From the NCBI GenBank assembly GCA_035626475.1, contig DASPNP010000063.1, forward strand, positions 107,349 through 171,348: 64,000 nucleotides of DNA, written 5' to 3'. This stretch comes from DASPKT01 sp035626475. Lineage in GTDB: Bacteria > Pseudomonadota > Alphaproteobacteria > Azospirillales > Azospirillaceae. Below are positions 18,702 through 27,840 of the stretch, in pieces; position 1 is the stretch's first letter; each line of letters opens with the position of its first letter. The notes beneath the pieces are model-generated. The model saw only the letters and a list, made by a program, of their open reading frames with translations. It was not told where the DNA came from and searched no databases. A program made the position numbers and the translations under genes.

Positions 18702-21647
18702 TTAGAACTTCACCGTCGCGCCGACGAAGTAGCGGCGGCCGATCGTGTCGTAGGTCGACGGGTCGGTCGTGGCGTCGACGTTGTCGGGGTAGGAGCGCAC
18801 CTTCTGGTCGAACAGGTTGTTCACGCCCGCCCGGATCGAGAAGTTCTCCGTCACCTCGTAGCTGGCCGAGGTGTCGAAGTACCAGGTGGAGGGCACACCG
18901 GCGTCGGTCGAGGTCGGGTCGGTGACCACGTTCTCGTTCCGCATCTCGCCGATGTAGCGCGCCCGCAGCTGGACCATGGCCGGCCCGTACAGGTAGGTGC
19001 CGGTCAGGGCCGCCTTCCACTCGGGGATGGCGTCGCCCGGATCGTCGCCGATCGACTTCACATACTCCAGGAAGGGCTGGCCCTTGACCTCCTGGACCCG
19101 GAACTTGTCGACCCAGGTCAGGATGCCGTTGAAGCTGAACTCGCCCAGCCCATCCGGCAGCTCCGTGCCCCAGTCGAGCTGGGTGTCGATGCCGCTGGTC
19201 TTGATGGCGCCGAGGTTCTCGGAGATGCCCAGCAGGTTGTTGATCTCGCCCGTGCCGGTGCGGCCGAAGCGACGGCAGTTGACGTTGTTGACGTCATAGG
19301 TCGGGTTGGTGCCGTCGGCGTTGAAGCAGCCGGCCAGGATGGTGTCGGGCGAGAGCGCCTCGATCGCGCCCTTGATGCTGATGTTGTAGTAGTCGACCGA
19401 CAGCGAGAAGCGCTCCAGGAACCCTTCCGCCGGCGAGGTGATGACGGTGCCGATGGTGAAGGTGTCGGCCTTCTCCTCGCGCAGGTTCGGGTTGCCGCCC
19501 TGCAGCGCGTCGATCTGGGCGTTGAACTGGGTGAAGTTGTCGACGATCGCGGCCGGGATGCCCTGCGCGATGCAGAGCTGGCGGACCTGCTGGGCATTGG
19601 CGCCGCGGCGCAGGTCGCTGTCGAAGTTGCAGGGATCGTCCACCTGCGGGTTGTCCTCGTTCTGCGGCGAGAACAGCTCGAAGATGTTGGGCGCGCGCAC
19701 CGCCCGCTGGTAGCTGCCGCGCAGTCGCAGCGGATCGACGATCTGCCAGTCCATCTCGCCCTTGTAGCTGGGGAAGGTGCCGGCCGAGCTGTGGTCGGAG
19801 TAGCGGAAGCCGCCGGTGAAGTTCACCGACTGGGCGAAGGGCAGGTCCTTGACGATCGGGATCAGCAGCTCGCCGAACAGGTCGGTGTTGTCGACGAAGC
19901 CCGCCAGCGGGTCTTCGGCGTTGAAGCCGGCGACGTCGCCGCTGGACAGCAGGCTGTCCGGCTCGAAGTTGAAGCGGTTGGAATAGTACAGCGCGCCCAC
20001 CGCGAAGCCGACGGCACCGGCCGGCAGCTCGAACAGGTCGCCCGAGAGCGTGCCCTCGACGATGTCCTGCTCGAAGGTCGTGTAGTTCTTGGTGATGCGG
20101 CCGACATACTGCTGGCACTCGGTCGACAGCTCGTTCTTGCCGAACGGGTTGAAGCCGCCGGAGCAGAGCGACCGGCCGCCGTCGGCCGCGTCCAGCAGGC
20201 GCTCCACCGCGGACACGGACACGTTGCCCCTCTGCACCTCGACCAGGCTGGTCTTGCCGTTGGCGGCGTAGACGTCCCAGTTCCAGCCGTTGGGCAGCTC
20301 GCCGCGCAGGCCGCCCAGCGCCTGGTAGACGTCGAAATTGTTGTTGCTGTCGCGCGGACCCAGCACGTTGAAGCGCTTGCGGGCGCGGAAATCCTCGCCG
20401 GCGCCGGTGCCGGCCAGGGTCGGATCGTCGCCGGTGCGGGTCGCCAGGATCTGGCGCAGATCGTTGGGGATGAACGGGTTCGTGACCGGCACCGAGAAGA
20501 AGACGCCGGCGCCCGGGTCGACCGAGTTGGTACCCGTCGGGGCCGGACTGGAGGCGGACGAGCTCTGCGCCGTGTAGTTGGCGTACAGGACCTGGCTGTA
20601 GACCTCGATCCAGTCGTTGATCTTGTAGGTCGCGAAGCCCGAGGCGCTGGTGCGCTCCAGCGGCAGGATCAGCTTGTTCTGGGGCTCGAAGTTGAAGCTG
20701 AAGAAGTTCGGGAAGAAGCGCGTCGCGACGTCCGCCTGGTCGCCCTTGAAGTTCTGGACGTCGAAGGCGCCGGTGTTGCCGACGGCGAACAGCGTGCCGT
20801 CCGGGTTGAAGGACAGCGAGCCGTTGCGGGCCACCAGGCCGGCGCCGACATTGTAGCGGCCGAACACGGCGTCGACCGAGGCCTGGGTGGGCAGGTTCAG
20901 GCCCGACGGCACGTAGCTGCCGGAGGGGAAGTAGCTGGTGGTGCTGTCGGCCTGGGCGGAGAAGCTGCGCTCGCCCTTGCCGATGGCGTCGCGCTTGGCC
21001 CAGCCGAGATTGATGACGGCGTTGCCCTTGCCGCCGGCGAAATTGCCGCCCAGCAGCGCGTAGGCCGACTTCTCCTCGCCGTCGCCCTTCTCGGAGATGG
21101 TGTACTGGATGTCGGCCTCGGCGCCCTCGAAATCATCCTTCAGGATGAAGTTCACCACGCCGGCCACGGCGTCGGCGCCGTACACGGCGGAGGCGCCGCC
21201 CGAGATCACCTCGACGCGCTCCACCAGCGCGGTCGGGATGATGTTCACGTCGACCGAGCCGGTGTTGTCGCCGGGGATGACGCGGCGGCCGTTCAGCAGC
21301 ACCAGGTTGCGCTCGGAGCCCAGGCCGCGGAGGTTGATGTTGGCGCGGCCGTTATTGTCCGGGTTGTTGGAGCCCGACGAGACGTCCGGGCTGACCTGCG
21401 GCAGGGTGTTGAGGAAGTTCTCCGGCGTCAGGGCGCCAGCCTGCTGGAACGCCTCGGCGTTGACGGTCGTGACCGGGCTGTTCGAGACGTAGTCCTGACG
21501 CGCGATGCGCGAGCCGGTCACCACGATCTCCTCGAGAGCGCCGGTCTCCTGCGCCAGCGCCGGGGTGGCCACGAGGGCCGCGGCGCAGGCGGCGCCGGAC
21601 AGCAGCAGCGAGCGGAACGGCACGTTTCGATAATTGGGTGAACGCAC
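18702..21647 (-). CDS. TonB-dependent outer-membrane receptor
   Basis: This 981-aa outer-membrane active transporter has a signal peptide at 1-32 (cleavage after ATPALA). A TonB-box-like EEIVVTGSR follows, then a plug domain at about 45-170 (NINLRGLGSERNLVLLNGRR, then VEVISGGASAVYGADAVAGV) and a long beta-barrel ending in VKF. The Asn-rich, large-loop organisation and the plug motif RNLVLLNGRR are typical of SusC-unrelated, sugar or peptide-type proteobacterial TBDRs; the ligand cannot be read from sequence. The start is GTG 21647 with a consensus AAGGAGG six nt upstream. The gene upstream on the same strand (21871-24027) encodes a membrane-anchored regulator, a natural candidate controller. 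Confidence 0.93.
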   Translation of the reverse strand: MRSPNYRNVPFRSLLLSGAACAAALVATPALAQETGALEEIVVTGSRIARQDYVSNSPVTTVNAEAFQQAGALTPENFLNTLPQVSPDVSSGSNNPDNNGRANINLRGLGSERNLVLLNGRRVIPGDNTGSVDVNIIPTALVERVEVISGGASAVYGADAVAGVVNFILKDDFEGAEADIQYTISEKGDGEEKSAYALLGGNFAGGKGNAVINLGWAKRDAIGKGERSFSAQADSTTSYFPSGSYVPSGLNLPTQASVDAVFGRYNVGAGLVARNGSLSFNPDGTLFAVGNTGAFDVQNFKGDQADVATRFFPNFFSFNFEPQNKLILPLERTSASGFATYKINDWIEVYSQVLYANYTAQSSSASSPAPTGTNSVDPGAGVFFSVPVTNPFIPNDLRQILATRTGDDPTLAGTGAGEDFRARKRFNVLGPRDSNNNFDVYQALGGLRGELPNGWNWDVYAANGKTSLVEVQRGNVSVSAVERLLDAADGGRSLCSGGFNPFGKNELSTECQQYVGRITKNYTTFEQDIVEGTLSGDLFELPAGAVGFAVGALYYSNRFNFEPDSLLSSGDVAGFNAEDPLAGFVDNTDLFGELLIPIVKDLPFAQSVNFTGGFRYSDHSSAGTFPSYKGEMDWQIVDPLRLRGSYQRAVRAPNIFELFSPQNEDNPQVDDPCNFDSDLRRGANAQQVRQLCIAQGIPAAIVDNFTQFNAQIDALQGGNPNLREEKADTFTIGTVITSPAEGFLERFSLSVDYYNISIKGAIEALSPDTILAGCFNADGTNPTYDVNNVNCRRFGRTGTGEINNLLGISENLGAIKTSGIDTQLDWGTELPDGLGEFSFNGILTWVDKFRVQEVKGQPFLEYVKSIGDDPGDAIPEWKAALTGTYLYGPAMVQLRARYIGEMRNENVVTDPTSTDAGVPSTWYFDTSASYEVTENFSIRAGVNNLFDQKVRSYPDNVDATTDPSTYDTIGRRYFVGATVKF

Positions 21648-21870
21648 GAGAAACCTCCTTATTCGGCTTTAGGCAGGATTCACGCCCCGCCTTACCGAAT
21701 TCGATGCAAGGAGATCCCGTTCAGGTCAACGAGCCTCAAATAAACGTGAATGCTTTGTGCCCAATTGTTGCCGGCACACCGCAGCTTATATTCAGCTCAT
21801 TTCAGATAGTTGTTTTTGCACGTTTGAATGTACTTGCACATGTGAGAATTGTTCAGCCGATCGGGAAGGA
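21648..21870 (-). promoter_or_regulatory. AT-richer leader/promoter region of the TonB receptor
   Basis: This 223-bp gap is noticeably AT-rich. It contains a strong Shine-Dalgarno (AAGGAGG, 21654-21660 on the minus strand). Two TTGCAC copies lie 18 bp apart (21816-21821 and 21834-21839), the second followed by the palindrome CACATGTG (21837-21844). They may be regulator contacts. No single -35/-10 pair is convincing. Confidence 0.4.
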
Positions 21871-24027
21871 TCAATGCGGCTTCACGTCCATGAGGTGGAT
21901 GTCCACATCCTCGGTGACGGAGCGGGAGAAGACGATCTCCTGTCCGCCCGGGGCGATGCTGAGGCCGGAGAACTCGTAGAGCTCCCGGATGCGGACCAGC
22001 GGCACGCCGGGGCCCTGGCCGATGCGCTCCGCCACCAGCGCGGCGCCGCCGGGTGCCTGCCGGTCCACCCGGACCAGCAGACCGTCGCGCACGGCCCAGG
22101 TGCGCCAATCGTCCATGGCGAGGTTGGCGGCCACCTGCTCCGGCTCGCCGTCCGGCAGCCGGCGCCGCCACAGCCCGGTCTTGTCGCGGGTCAGAAAGTA
22201 GAGCCACTCGCCGTCGACGCGGCCGAGATAGCCGCCGGCATCGGACACGGGCTCGGCCGGGCCGCCGGAGCCGTCCACCGCGATGCGCCAGAGCCGCCAG
22301 TCGCCCCCACGGTCGGAGGAGAACAGCACGGATGCGCCGTCGGCGCTCCAGGTCGGCCGCATGTCCACGGCCGGCGCCTCGGTCAGGCGGCGCAGCCGGC
22401 CGCCGTCGCGGTCGACGACATAGACGTCGGCATTGCCGTCGCGGGTCATGGCGAAGGCGATGCGGGTGCCGTCCGGGGACCAGCGCGGCGCCTCGATCCG
22501 GCCGCCGCGCAGCTCGGTCAGCTTGGTCGGCTCGCCGCCCGGCGGCAGCAGCCACAGCTCAGACGGCATGGTGCGGTCGGAGGCGAAGACGATCGTGCCG
22601 TCGGACGCCACATCCGGATCGCGGTCGATGCTGTTGGAGGGCGCCAGCGTCTCCGGCGCCGCGGACCCGTCGGTGCGCAGGCGGGCGATGCTGGCCTGGT
22701 GGTTCTCCACCTCCACCGCCACCCGGTCGGCCGCGGCGGTCATGCGGCCCAGCGGCTGGGCGCTGGTGGAGAGGCGGCGCGGATTGCCGCCGCTGGCCGG
22801 CACCCACCAGAGGTTCCTGTCGCCGGCGCGGGCCGAGACGAAGAACAGCCCCTCGCCGGTGCGGTCCCAGGCGACGCCCCGCTGCGGCGCCGAATCATGG
22901 GTCACCTGGCGCTGCTCCCCCGTCGCCATGTCCATGACGAACAGGTCGGCGGTGCCGCCGCCGGCGAGGCGGAGGAAGGCGAGCCGGCGCCCGTCGGGGG
23001 AGAAGGCGGCGTAGGCGTCGGCCATGCCCAGCACGGTGGGCTGCGTCACCCGTTCCGGCTCGCCGCCGTCCACCGGCACGCGGACCAGCCCGGACGGGCT
23101 CCGGACGCTGTCCCGGTGGGTGTAGTAGAGCATCCGCCCGTCGGGCGACCAGGCCAGCGCCGTGCGGGTCCCGGCCTCGCAGCCGCGCACCAGCCGGTCC
23201 GGCCCCGAGGGCAGATCGTAGACGCGGATCTCGCAGGGGCGGTTCGGGCCGGTCCGCAGATAGGCCAGGCGCCAGCCGTCCGGCGAGAAGGCCGGCGAGA
23301 TCTCCCAGTCCGGATGGTCGGTGAGCCGGCGCGGCGCCGACCCGTCCAGCCGGCGGAGATAGAGGTCGGAGTTGCGGTCGGGCGGGGTCAGCGAGGTGTA
23401 GGCCAGCATCTCCCCGTCGGGCGACAGGGCGGGGGACAGCTGCATGTCCAGCTCGCGCACCGCGGGCGTCACGCGCAGCACCTCCCAGCCGCCCTGGGCG
23501 GTGACCGTCTGGCCGGTCGCGCGGTAGAGAAGCAGCGCGCCGAGGCCGACCGCCGCCAGCAGGGCCAGCATCAGGAGCGCGCCCCTCAGCATCAGGGCGC
23601 GGCGCGGCGCGGCATCGGCCGGCACGGCGGGCGCCGGCGCCTCAGGCGGAGGGGCGGCCGGCGGATTCGGGGCCGGGCTGGAGATCTCCTCCGCCCAGTC
23701 GGCCAGGGTCAGGCGGTAGCCGACCTTGGGAATGGTCTCGATGAGGACGGCCTCGCCATGCTCCCGGAAGAAGCCGCGCAGGCGGGAGACGCAGCGGTTC
23801 AGCGCGTCCTCGCCGACGAAGACCTGGCCCCAGCAGGCGCGCATCAGCTCTTCGCGCGAGACCACCCGGCCGGGGGTGCGCGACAGCAGCACCAGGACCT
23901 TCATGATCCGGGGCTCCAGCCGCTCCCAGCGGCCGGCGACGAGCACCTGGTTCAGCGAGGGGCGGACGCGGAACGGCCCCAGCGTGAAGTCCTGCACGTC
24001 GGCGAGTGAGATGGAGCCGTCCGGCAT
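21871..24027 (-). CDS. membrane-anchored winged-helix regulator with periplasmic beta-propeller sensor
   Basis: The 718-aa one-component regulator has a cytoplasmic OmpR/CadC-type winged helix at about 15-107 (FTLGPFRVRPSLNQVLV, then ETIPKVGYRLTL). A Pro/Ala linker (115-142) and one transmembrane helix (149-168) follow. The rest is a TolB/WD40-like propeller (about 175-718) with repeated SPDG blades such as LSPALSPDGEMLAYTS, FSPDGWRLAYL and WSPDGTRIAFAM. The architecture resembles CadC/ToxR-like regulators that sense outside the membrane and bind DNA inside. The gene ends 223 bp before a TonB receptor in the same direction, suggesting that receptor as a target. The propeller's ligand is unknown. 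The start ATG 24027 gives the family-like N-terminus. Confidence 0.85.
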   Translation of the reverse strand: MPDGSISLADVQDFTLGPFRVRPSLNQVLVAGRWERLEPRIMKVLVLLSRTPGRVVSREELMRACWGQVFVGEDALNRCVSRLRGFFREHGEAVLIETIPKVGYRLTLADWAEEISSPAPNPPAAPPPEAPAPAVPADAAPRRALMLRGALLMLALLAAVGLGALLLYRATGQTVTAQGGWEVLRVTPAVRELDMQLSPALSPDGEMLAYTSLTPPDRNSDLYLRRLDGSAPRRLTDHPDWEISPAFSPDGWRLAYLRTGPNRPCEIRVYDLPSGPDRLVRGCEAGTRTALAWSPDGRMLYYTHRDSVRSPSGLVRVPVDGGEPERVTQPTVLGMADAYAAFSPDGRRLAFLRLAGGGTADLFVMDMATGEQRQVTHDSAPQRGVAWDRTGEGLFFVSARAGDRNLWWVPASGGNPRRLSTSAQPLGRMTAAADRVAVEVENHQASIARLRTDGSAAPETLAPSNSIDRDPDVASDGTIVFASDRTMPSELWLLPPGGEPTKLTELRGGRIEAPRWSPDGTRIAFAMTRDGNADVYVVDRDGGRLRRLTEAPAVDMRPTWSADGASVLFSSDRGGDWRLWRIAVDGSGGPAEPVSDAGGYLGRVDGEWLYFLTRDKTGLWRRRLPDGEPEQVAANLAMDDWRTWAVRDGLLVRVDRQAPGGAALVAERIGQGPGVPLVRIRELYEFSGLSIAPGGQEIVFSRSVTEDVDIHLMDVKPH

Positions 24028-24166
24028 GCCTGCAAACCATCGTGGCGACGGTCACAGGCTAGCGCCGCGTATCGTTTGTGTCTTCGACGTTTACTTTCCC
24101 GCAACAAGTTAGCGGGTGTGAAACCGAACGCGAACGCGGGCGTGGGGGGATGGGGCGGCCCCGGTT

Positions 24167-24592
24167 TCACTCCTGCAAAGGAAGCGCGGCCCCGCCCCCG
24201 GCCCTCGGGGCGCCCTGGACGCCGTCGCCCTCGGCCGCGTCGGCGGCGCGGGCCCGGCGCCAGACCCGGCCCAGCAGCTGGCGCGCCTCGGCGGAGAGCC
24301 GCACGCAGCGCACCCGGGCGTCGCTGGGCCAGGGCCCGACCTCCAGCAGCCCCAGGCCCGGCCGGCCGTTCAGCCCGTCCGACAGCCGCGCCACCACGCG
24401 CGAGACGGTGGAGGGCGTCACCCGCATGACCCAGCGCAGCTCGCTGAGGCTCAGCCCCTCGTTCTCCGCCACGTAGAGCAGCGCCGCCGCCTCCTTCAGC
24501 GACATGTCCTCGTCCAGCCGGCGCAGCTCCTCCATCAGGTCCAGCGGCAGGCTGCGCTGGCCACGGCGGGGCTGCGGGGTCTCAGCTGTCAT
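24167..24592 (-). CDS. MarR-like winged-helix regulator
   Basis: This 141-aa protein has a winged-helix core: DMSLKEAAALLYVAENEG, then LSLSELRWVMRVTPSTVSRVVARL as recognition helix region, then a wing. It resembles MarR-family regulators, although the N- and C-terminal dimerisation helices are short. The last 25 residues are Gly/Ala-rich and probably disordered. The ligand and targets are unknown. Its ATG (24592) overlaps the end of the small upstream gene by 11 nt, so translation is likely coupled. The divergent MHS transporter at 25353 is one plausible target. Confidence 0.7.
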   Translation of the reverse strand: MTAETPQPRRGQRSLPLDLMEELRRLDEDMSLKEAAALLYVAENEGLSLSELRWVMRVTPSTVSRVVARLSDGLNGRPGLGLLEVGPWPSDARVRCVRLSAEARQLLGRVWRRARAADAAEGDGVQGAPRAGGGAALPLQE

Positions 24593-24800
24593 AGTGCTTC
24601 AGCCTTCCGGTCCGCGAACTGGAGGGCGGGGGTGCCACGGCATGGCCGCCCCGGGTGCGGCATTCGTGGAAGCGGTAGGTGACCGACCCGAACCGCTCCT
24701 CCAGCGCGCCGCGCACCTCCTTCAGGAACTGCTCGTGGCGGCCGGCCTCGACGAAATCCTCCACCTCGACCGTGACTTCTAGGATTGCACGCATTCGCAT
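24582..24800 (-). CDS. small conserved-looking protein overlapping the MarR-like gene
   Basis: The product is 72 aa and not recognised. A purine-rich AAGAGGGAAA precedes ATG 24800. The N-terminal 45 residues look folded and alternate beta and alpha (MRMRAILEVTVEVEDFVEA, then GRHEQFLKEVRGALEERFG), reminiscent of a small alpha/beta dimer. The tail is basic and low-complexity. The TGA at 24582-24584 lies inside the MarR-like gene's first codons (11-nt overlap), which argues that it is a real translated gene in an operon with the regulator. It may be a co-regulator or ligand-binding partner; no function is claimed. Confidence 0.6.
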   Translation of the reverse strand: MRMRAILEVTVEVEDFVEAGRHEQFLKEVRGALEERFGSVTYRFHECRTRGGHAVAPPPSSSRTGRLKHYDS

Positions 24801-25352
24801 GATCGTTTCCCTCTTGGAAGGAATCAGGGCATAGGCGGGGGCGCCTAGGCCGTTGGAGACAGGCCCAGAAGTGCGCGCGCCCGGACCGGAACGCCATGTC
24901 CGAGACCTGTCGGAAAGCTGATCATTGGCTGATTTCCTGGCGTTCGCCCCCGAACGGGGCGCCCTCCGTCCCACCCGGCCGGCGGCGGGGCCTCCCGCGC
25001 CCTCCCCCCCCGCCCGGGCGGGGCGTGGCGGGATCATCATCCGGAAGGGTCCCGGCGCGGATCGGAAACTCCGTCCGAACGCAACAAAAACTCTGCGGCG
25101 CGTCACAATATATCCGCACTTACGCAGGGAAATTGTCCAGGAATCACAATAACATCCACATTGACGCACCCCCTTCCTGCGACATATCGTCAACGAGGGT
25201 GACGCCGCGCCTAAGCGGTGAGCCTTTGCACGGGAGGAATCGGGGTCAGCCCCCTACTTTCGCGGGAGCCTGGAGCGACCCGCACGCAGGCCAGGGGAGG
25301 CCCGAGCCCGCCCGCCACTACTGCCCCGGGGAGGGCGTACAGGGAGGGAACC
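24801..25352. promoter_or_regulatory. 552-bp divergent regulatory region
   Basis: No gene is supported here. The half near the MarR-like operon is very GC-rich; the part at 25080-25200 is AT-richer and contains two CACAAT-bearing segments (TCACAATATATCC and TCACAATAACATCC) about 37 bp apart. A candidate promoter for the MHS transporter is TTGACG at 25161-25166 and CATATC at 25183-25188 (16-bp spacer). The leader to the transporter start would be about 160 nt. Confidence 0.4.
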
Positions 25353-27071
25353 ATGACTGTGGCTACAGTCGGCGTCGCGGAGCGCAAGCGCCCGATGACC
25401 AAGGAAGAGCGGAAGGTGATCCTGGCATCGTCGGCCGGCACCATCTTCGAATGGTACGACTTCTATCTCTACGGATCGCTGGCGGCCATCATCGGCGCCC
25501 AGTTCTTCTCCTCCTTCCCGGAGGCGACGCGCAACGTGTTCGCGCTGCTGGCCTTCGCGGCCGGCTTCCTGGTCCGCCCCTTCGGCGCGCTGGTGTTCGG
25601 CCGGCTCGGCGACCTGGTCGGCCGCAAGTACACCTTCCTCATGACCATCCTGATCATGGGCGTCTCGACCTTCGTGGTCGGCCTGCTGCCCAGCTATGAG
25701 ACGATCGGCTGGGTCGCCCCCGTCGTGCTGATCCTGCTGCGCATGCTGCAGGGCCTGGCGCTGGGCGGCGAGTATGGCGGCGCCGTCGTGTACGTCGCCG
25801 AGCACGCGCCCAACGGCCGCCGCGGCTTCTTCACCAGCTGGATCCAGACCACGGCCACCCTCGGCCTGCTGCTCTCGCTGATGGTGATCCTGGCCGTCCG
25901 CTCCTATGTCGGCGAAGAGGCCTTCGCCGCCTGGGGCTGGCGCATCCCGTTCCTGCTGTCGATCTTCCTGCTGGCCATCTCCGTCTGGATCCGTCTGCAG
26001 ATGGAGGAGAGCCCGGCCTTCAAGAAGATGAAGGAGGAGGGCACCCAGTCCAAGGCGCCGATCTCCGAGGCCTTCGGCCAGTGGAAGAACGCCAAGTTCG
26101 CCGTCATCGCCCTGTTCGGCCTCGTCGCCGGCCAGGCGGTGGTCTGGTACACCGGCCAGTTCTACGCGCTGTTCTTCCTGCAGAACATCCTGCGCGTCGA
26201 CATGTTCACGGCCAACGTGCTGATCGCCTGGGCGCTGATCCTGGGCACGGTGGGCTTCGTGATCTTCGGCAGCCTGTCCGACCGCATCGGCCGCAAGCCG
26301 ATCATCATGGCGGGCTGCCTGCTGGCGATCGTGACCTACTTCCCGGTCTTCCAGTTCATCACCAAGACCGCCAACCCGGCCCTGGCCGCGGCGCAGGCCG
26401 CCACCCAGGTGACCGTCGTCGCCGCCGAGGACGACTGCTCGTTCCAGTTCAACCCGGTCGGCACCGCCAAGTTCACCAACTCGTGCGACGTGGCCAAGGC
26501 GTTCCTGGCCCGCAACTCGGTCAGCTACAATGTCGAGTGGGCGGCGCCGGGCACCATCGCCTCGGTCAAGGTCGGCGACACCGCGATCCCGGCCTACGAC
26601 CTGGCCAAGCTGTCGGGCGACGACGTGAAGGCGGTCCCGGCCGCGTTCAACAAGTCGCTCGGCGACGCGCTGGCCGCCGCCGGCTATCCCAAGCCCGGCC
26701 ATCCGGAGATCGTGAAGCTCGAGGGCTTCTTCGACATCTTCAAGCCGCAGGCCCTCGGCCTCATCGCCGTCCTGACCTACCTGGTCGTGCTGGTGACGAT
26801 GGTGTACGGCCCGATCGCGGCGGCGCTGGTGGAGCTGTTCCCCACCCGCATCCGCTACACCGGCATGTCGCTGCCGTACCACATCGGCAATGGCTGGTTC
26901 GGCGGCCTGATGCCGGCCACGGCCTTCGCCATGATCGCCCAGACCGGCGACATGTATTACGGCCTCTGGTACCCGATCGCCATCGCGGCGATGACCCTGG
27001 TGATCGGCATGATCTTCGTGCCGAACACCCACAACAAGGACATCTTCGCCGACCAGAATTCGGGGAAGTGA
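25353..27071 (+). CDS. MHS-family MFS symporter with large periplasmic insertion
   Basis: This 572-aa metabolite:H+ symporter of the inner membrane is in the ProP/ShiA branch. It opens with ASSAGTIFEWYDFYLYGSLA, the MHS signature, followed by FGRLGDLVGRKYTF (loop 2-3 motif), LQGLALGGEYGGA and GSLSDRIGRKPI. A region at about residues 340-463 interrupts the usual twelve-helix pattern with a hydrophilic domain containing two cysteines (DDCSF and NSCDV). This makes the protein some 70-100 residues longer than typical ProP. The last helices then resume (GLIAVLTYLVVLVTMVYGP). The start ATG 25353 follows AGGGAGGGAACC. The substrate (a carboxylate or betaine) is not determined. Confidence 0.88.
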   Translation: MTVATVGVAERKRPMTKEERKVILASSAGTIFEWYDFYLYGSLAAIIGAQFFSSFPEATRNVFALLAFAAGFLVRPFGALVFGRLGDLVGRKYTFLMTILIMGVSTFVVGLLPSYETIGWVAPVVLILLRMLQGLALGGEYGGAVVYVAEHAPNGRRGFFTSWIQTTATLGLLLSLMVILAVRSYVGEEAFAAWGWRIPFLLSIFLLAISVWIRLQMEESPAFKKMKEEGTQSKAPISEAFGQWKNAKFAVIALFGLVAGQAVVWYTGQFYALFFLQNILRVDMFTANVLIAWALILGTVGFVIFGSLSDRIGRKPIIMAGCLLAIVTYFPVFQFITKTANPALAAAQAATQVTVVAAEDDCSFQFNPVGTAKFTNSCDVAKAFLARNSVSYNVEWAAPGTIASVKVGDTAIPAYDLAKLSGDDVKAVPAAFNKSLGDALAAAGYPKPGHPEIVKLEGFFDIFKPQALGLIAVLTYLVVLVTMVYGPIAAALVELFPTRIRYTGMSLPYHIGNGWFGGLMPATAFAMIAQTGDMYYGLWYPIAIAAMTLVIGMIFVPNTHNKDIFADQNSGK

Positions 27072-27118
27072 GGTGATTTCTCCCACCCGCGCGTGAAGGC
27101 GGGCGGGATGGACTGACG

Positions 27119-27159
27119 GGTCCGGGGCGGGCGAAGGCCTTCCCCGGACCTTCTTTTTT
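27119..27159 (+). terminator. intrinsic terminator after the MHS symporter
   Basis: A 9-bp stem GGTCCGGGG (27119-27127) with CCCCGGACC (27142-27150), followed by TTCTTTTTT. Confidence 0.9.
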
Positions 27160-27233
27160 GGGCGCCCCCTCTGGACAGGCCGGCCGGCAGCGGGCAGGAA
27201 GGACACCGGCCGCATTTCCCCGGGACCCGCCCC

Positions 27234-27839
27234 ATGCTCGACGCCCCGATCCGGCGCCACATCGACCCGCCGCTGAACGCGGCCGGGCGCTGGCTGGCGG
27301 CGCGCGGGCTGACCGCCAACCACGCCACGCTGCTGGGTTTCGGGCTGGGGGTGCTGAGCTTCCCGGCCCTGGCGGCGCAGGAATATTGGCTGGCGCTGCT
27401 GTTCATCGCGCTGAACCGGCTGGCCGACGGGCTGGACGGGGCCATCGCCCGGGCACGCGGGCCGTCGGACCTGGGCGGCTATCTGGACATCGTGCTGGAC
27501 TTCATCTTCTACGCCGGCGCCCCGGTGGCCTTCGCCCTGGGACGGCCGGAGGTGGCGCTGATGGCGGCCTTCCTGGTCTTCACCTTCGTCGGCACCATGG
27601 CGAGCTTCCTGGCCTTCGCCATCATCGCCGCCAAGCGCGGCATCAGCACCGAGGCGCGGGGGATCAAGTCGATCTACTATCTGGGAGGGCTGGCGGAAGG
27701 GACGGAGACCATCATCTTCCTGTCGTTGATCTGCCTGCTGCCGGACCGCTTCGTGCTGCTGGCGGGCATCTTCGCCGCGATGTGCTGGGTCACCATCGGC
27801 TCGCGCATCGCCCAGGCCGTCGCCACCTTCCGGGACTGA
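27234..27839 (+). CDS. ynjF: CDP-alcohol phosphatidyltransferase, YnjF-like
   Basis: This 201-aa membrane enzyme transfers a phosphatidyl group from a CDP-lipid to an alcohol. The complete family motif DGX2ARX8GX3DX3D is present, starting at DGAIAR and ending at LDIVLD. Several hydrophobic helices surround it. The acceptor alcohol is unknown. It starts the cluster: its stop is followed one base later by the ynjB ATG. The same family (ynjF) accompanies ynjBCD in E. coli, which is why that name is used. The start ATG 27234 has no strong Shine-Dalgarno. Confidence 0.85.
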   Translation: MLDAPIRRHIDPPLNAAGRWLAARGLTANHATLLGFGLGVLSFPALAAQEYWLALLFIALNRLADGLDGAIARARGPSDLGGYLDIVLDFIFYAGAPVAFALGRPEVALMAAFLVFTFVGTMASFLAFAIIAAKRGISTEARGIKSIYYLGGLAEGTETIIFLSLICLLPDRFVLLAGIFAAMCWVTIGSRIAQAVATFRD

Positions 27840-27840
27840 C

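Noticed and set aside
18633..21641. 1002-codon frame antisense to the TonB receptor
   Set aside because: Shadow; the receptor's signal peptide, plug and barrel are on the minus strand.
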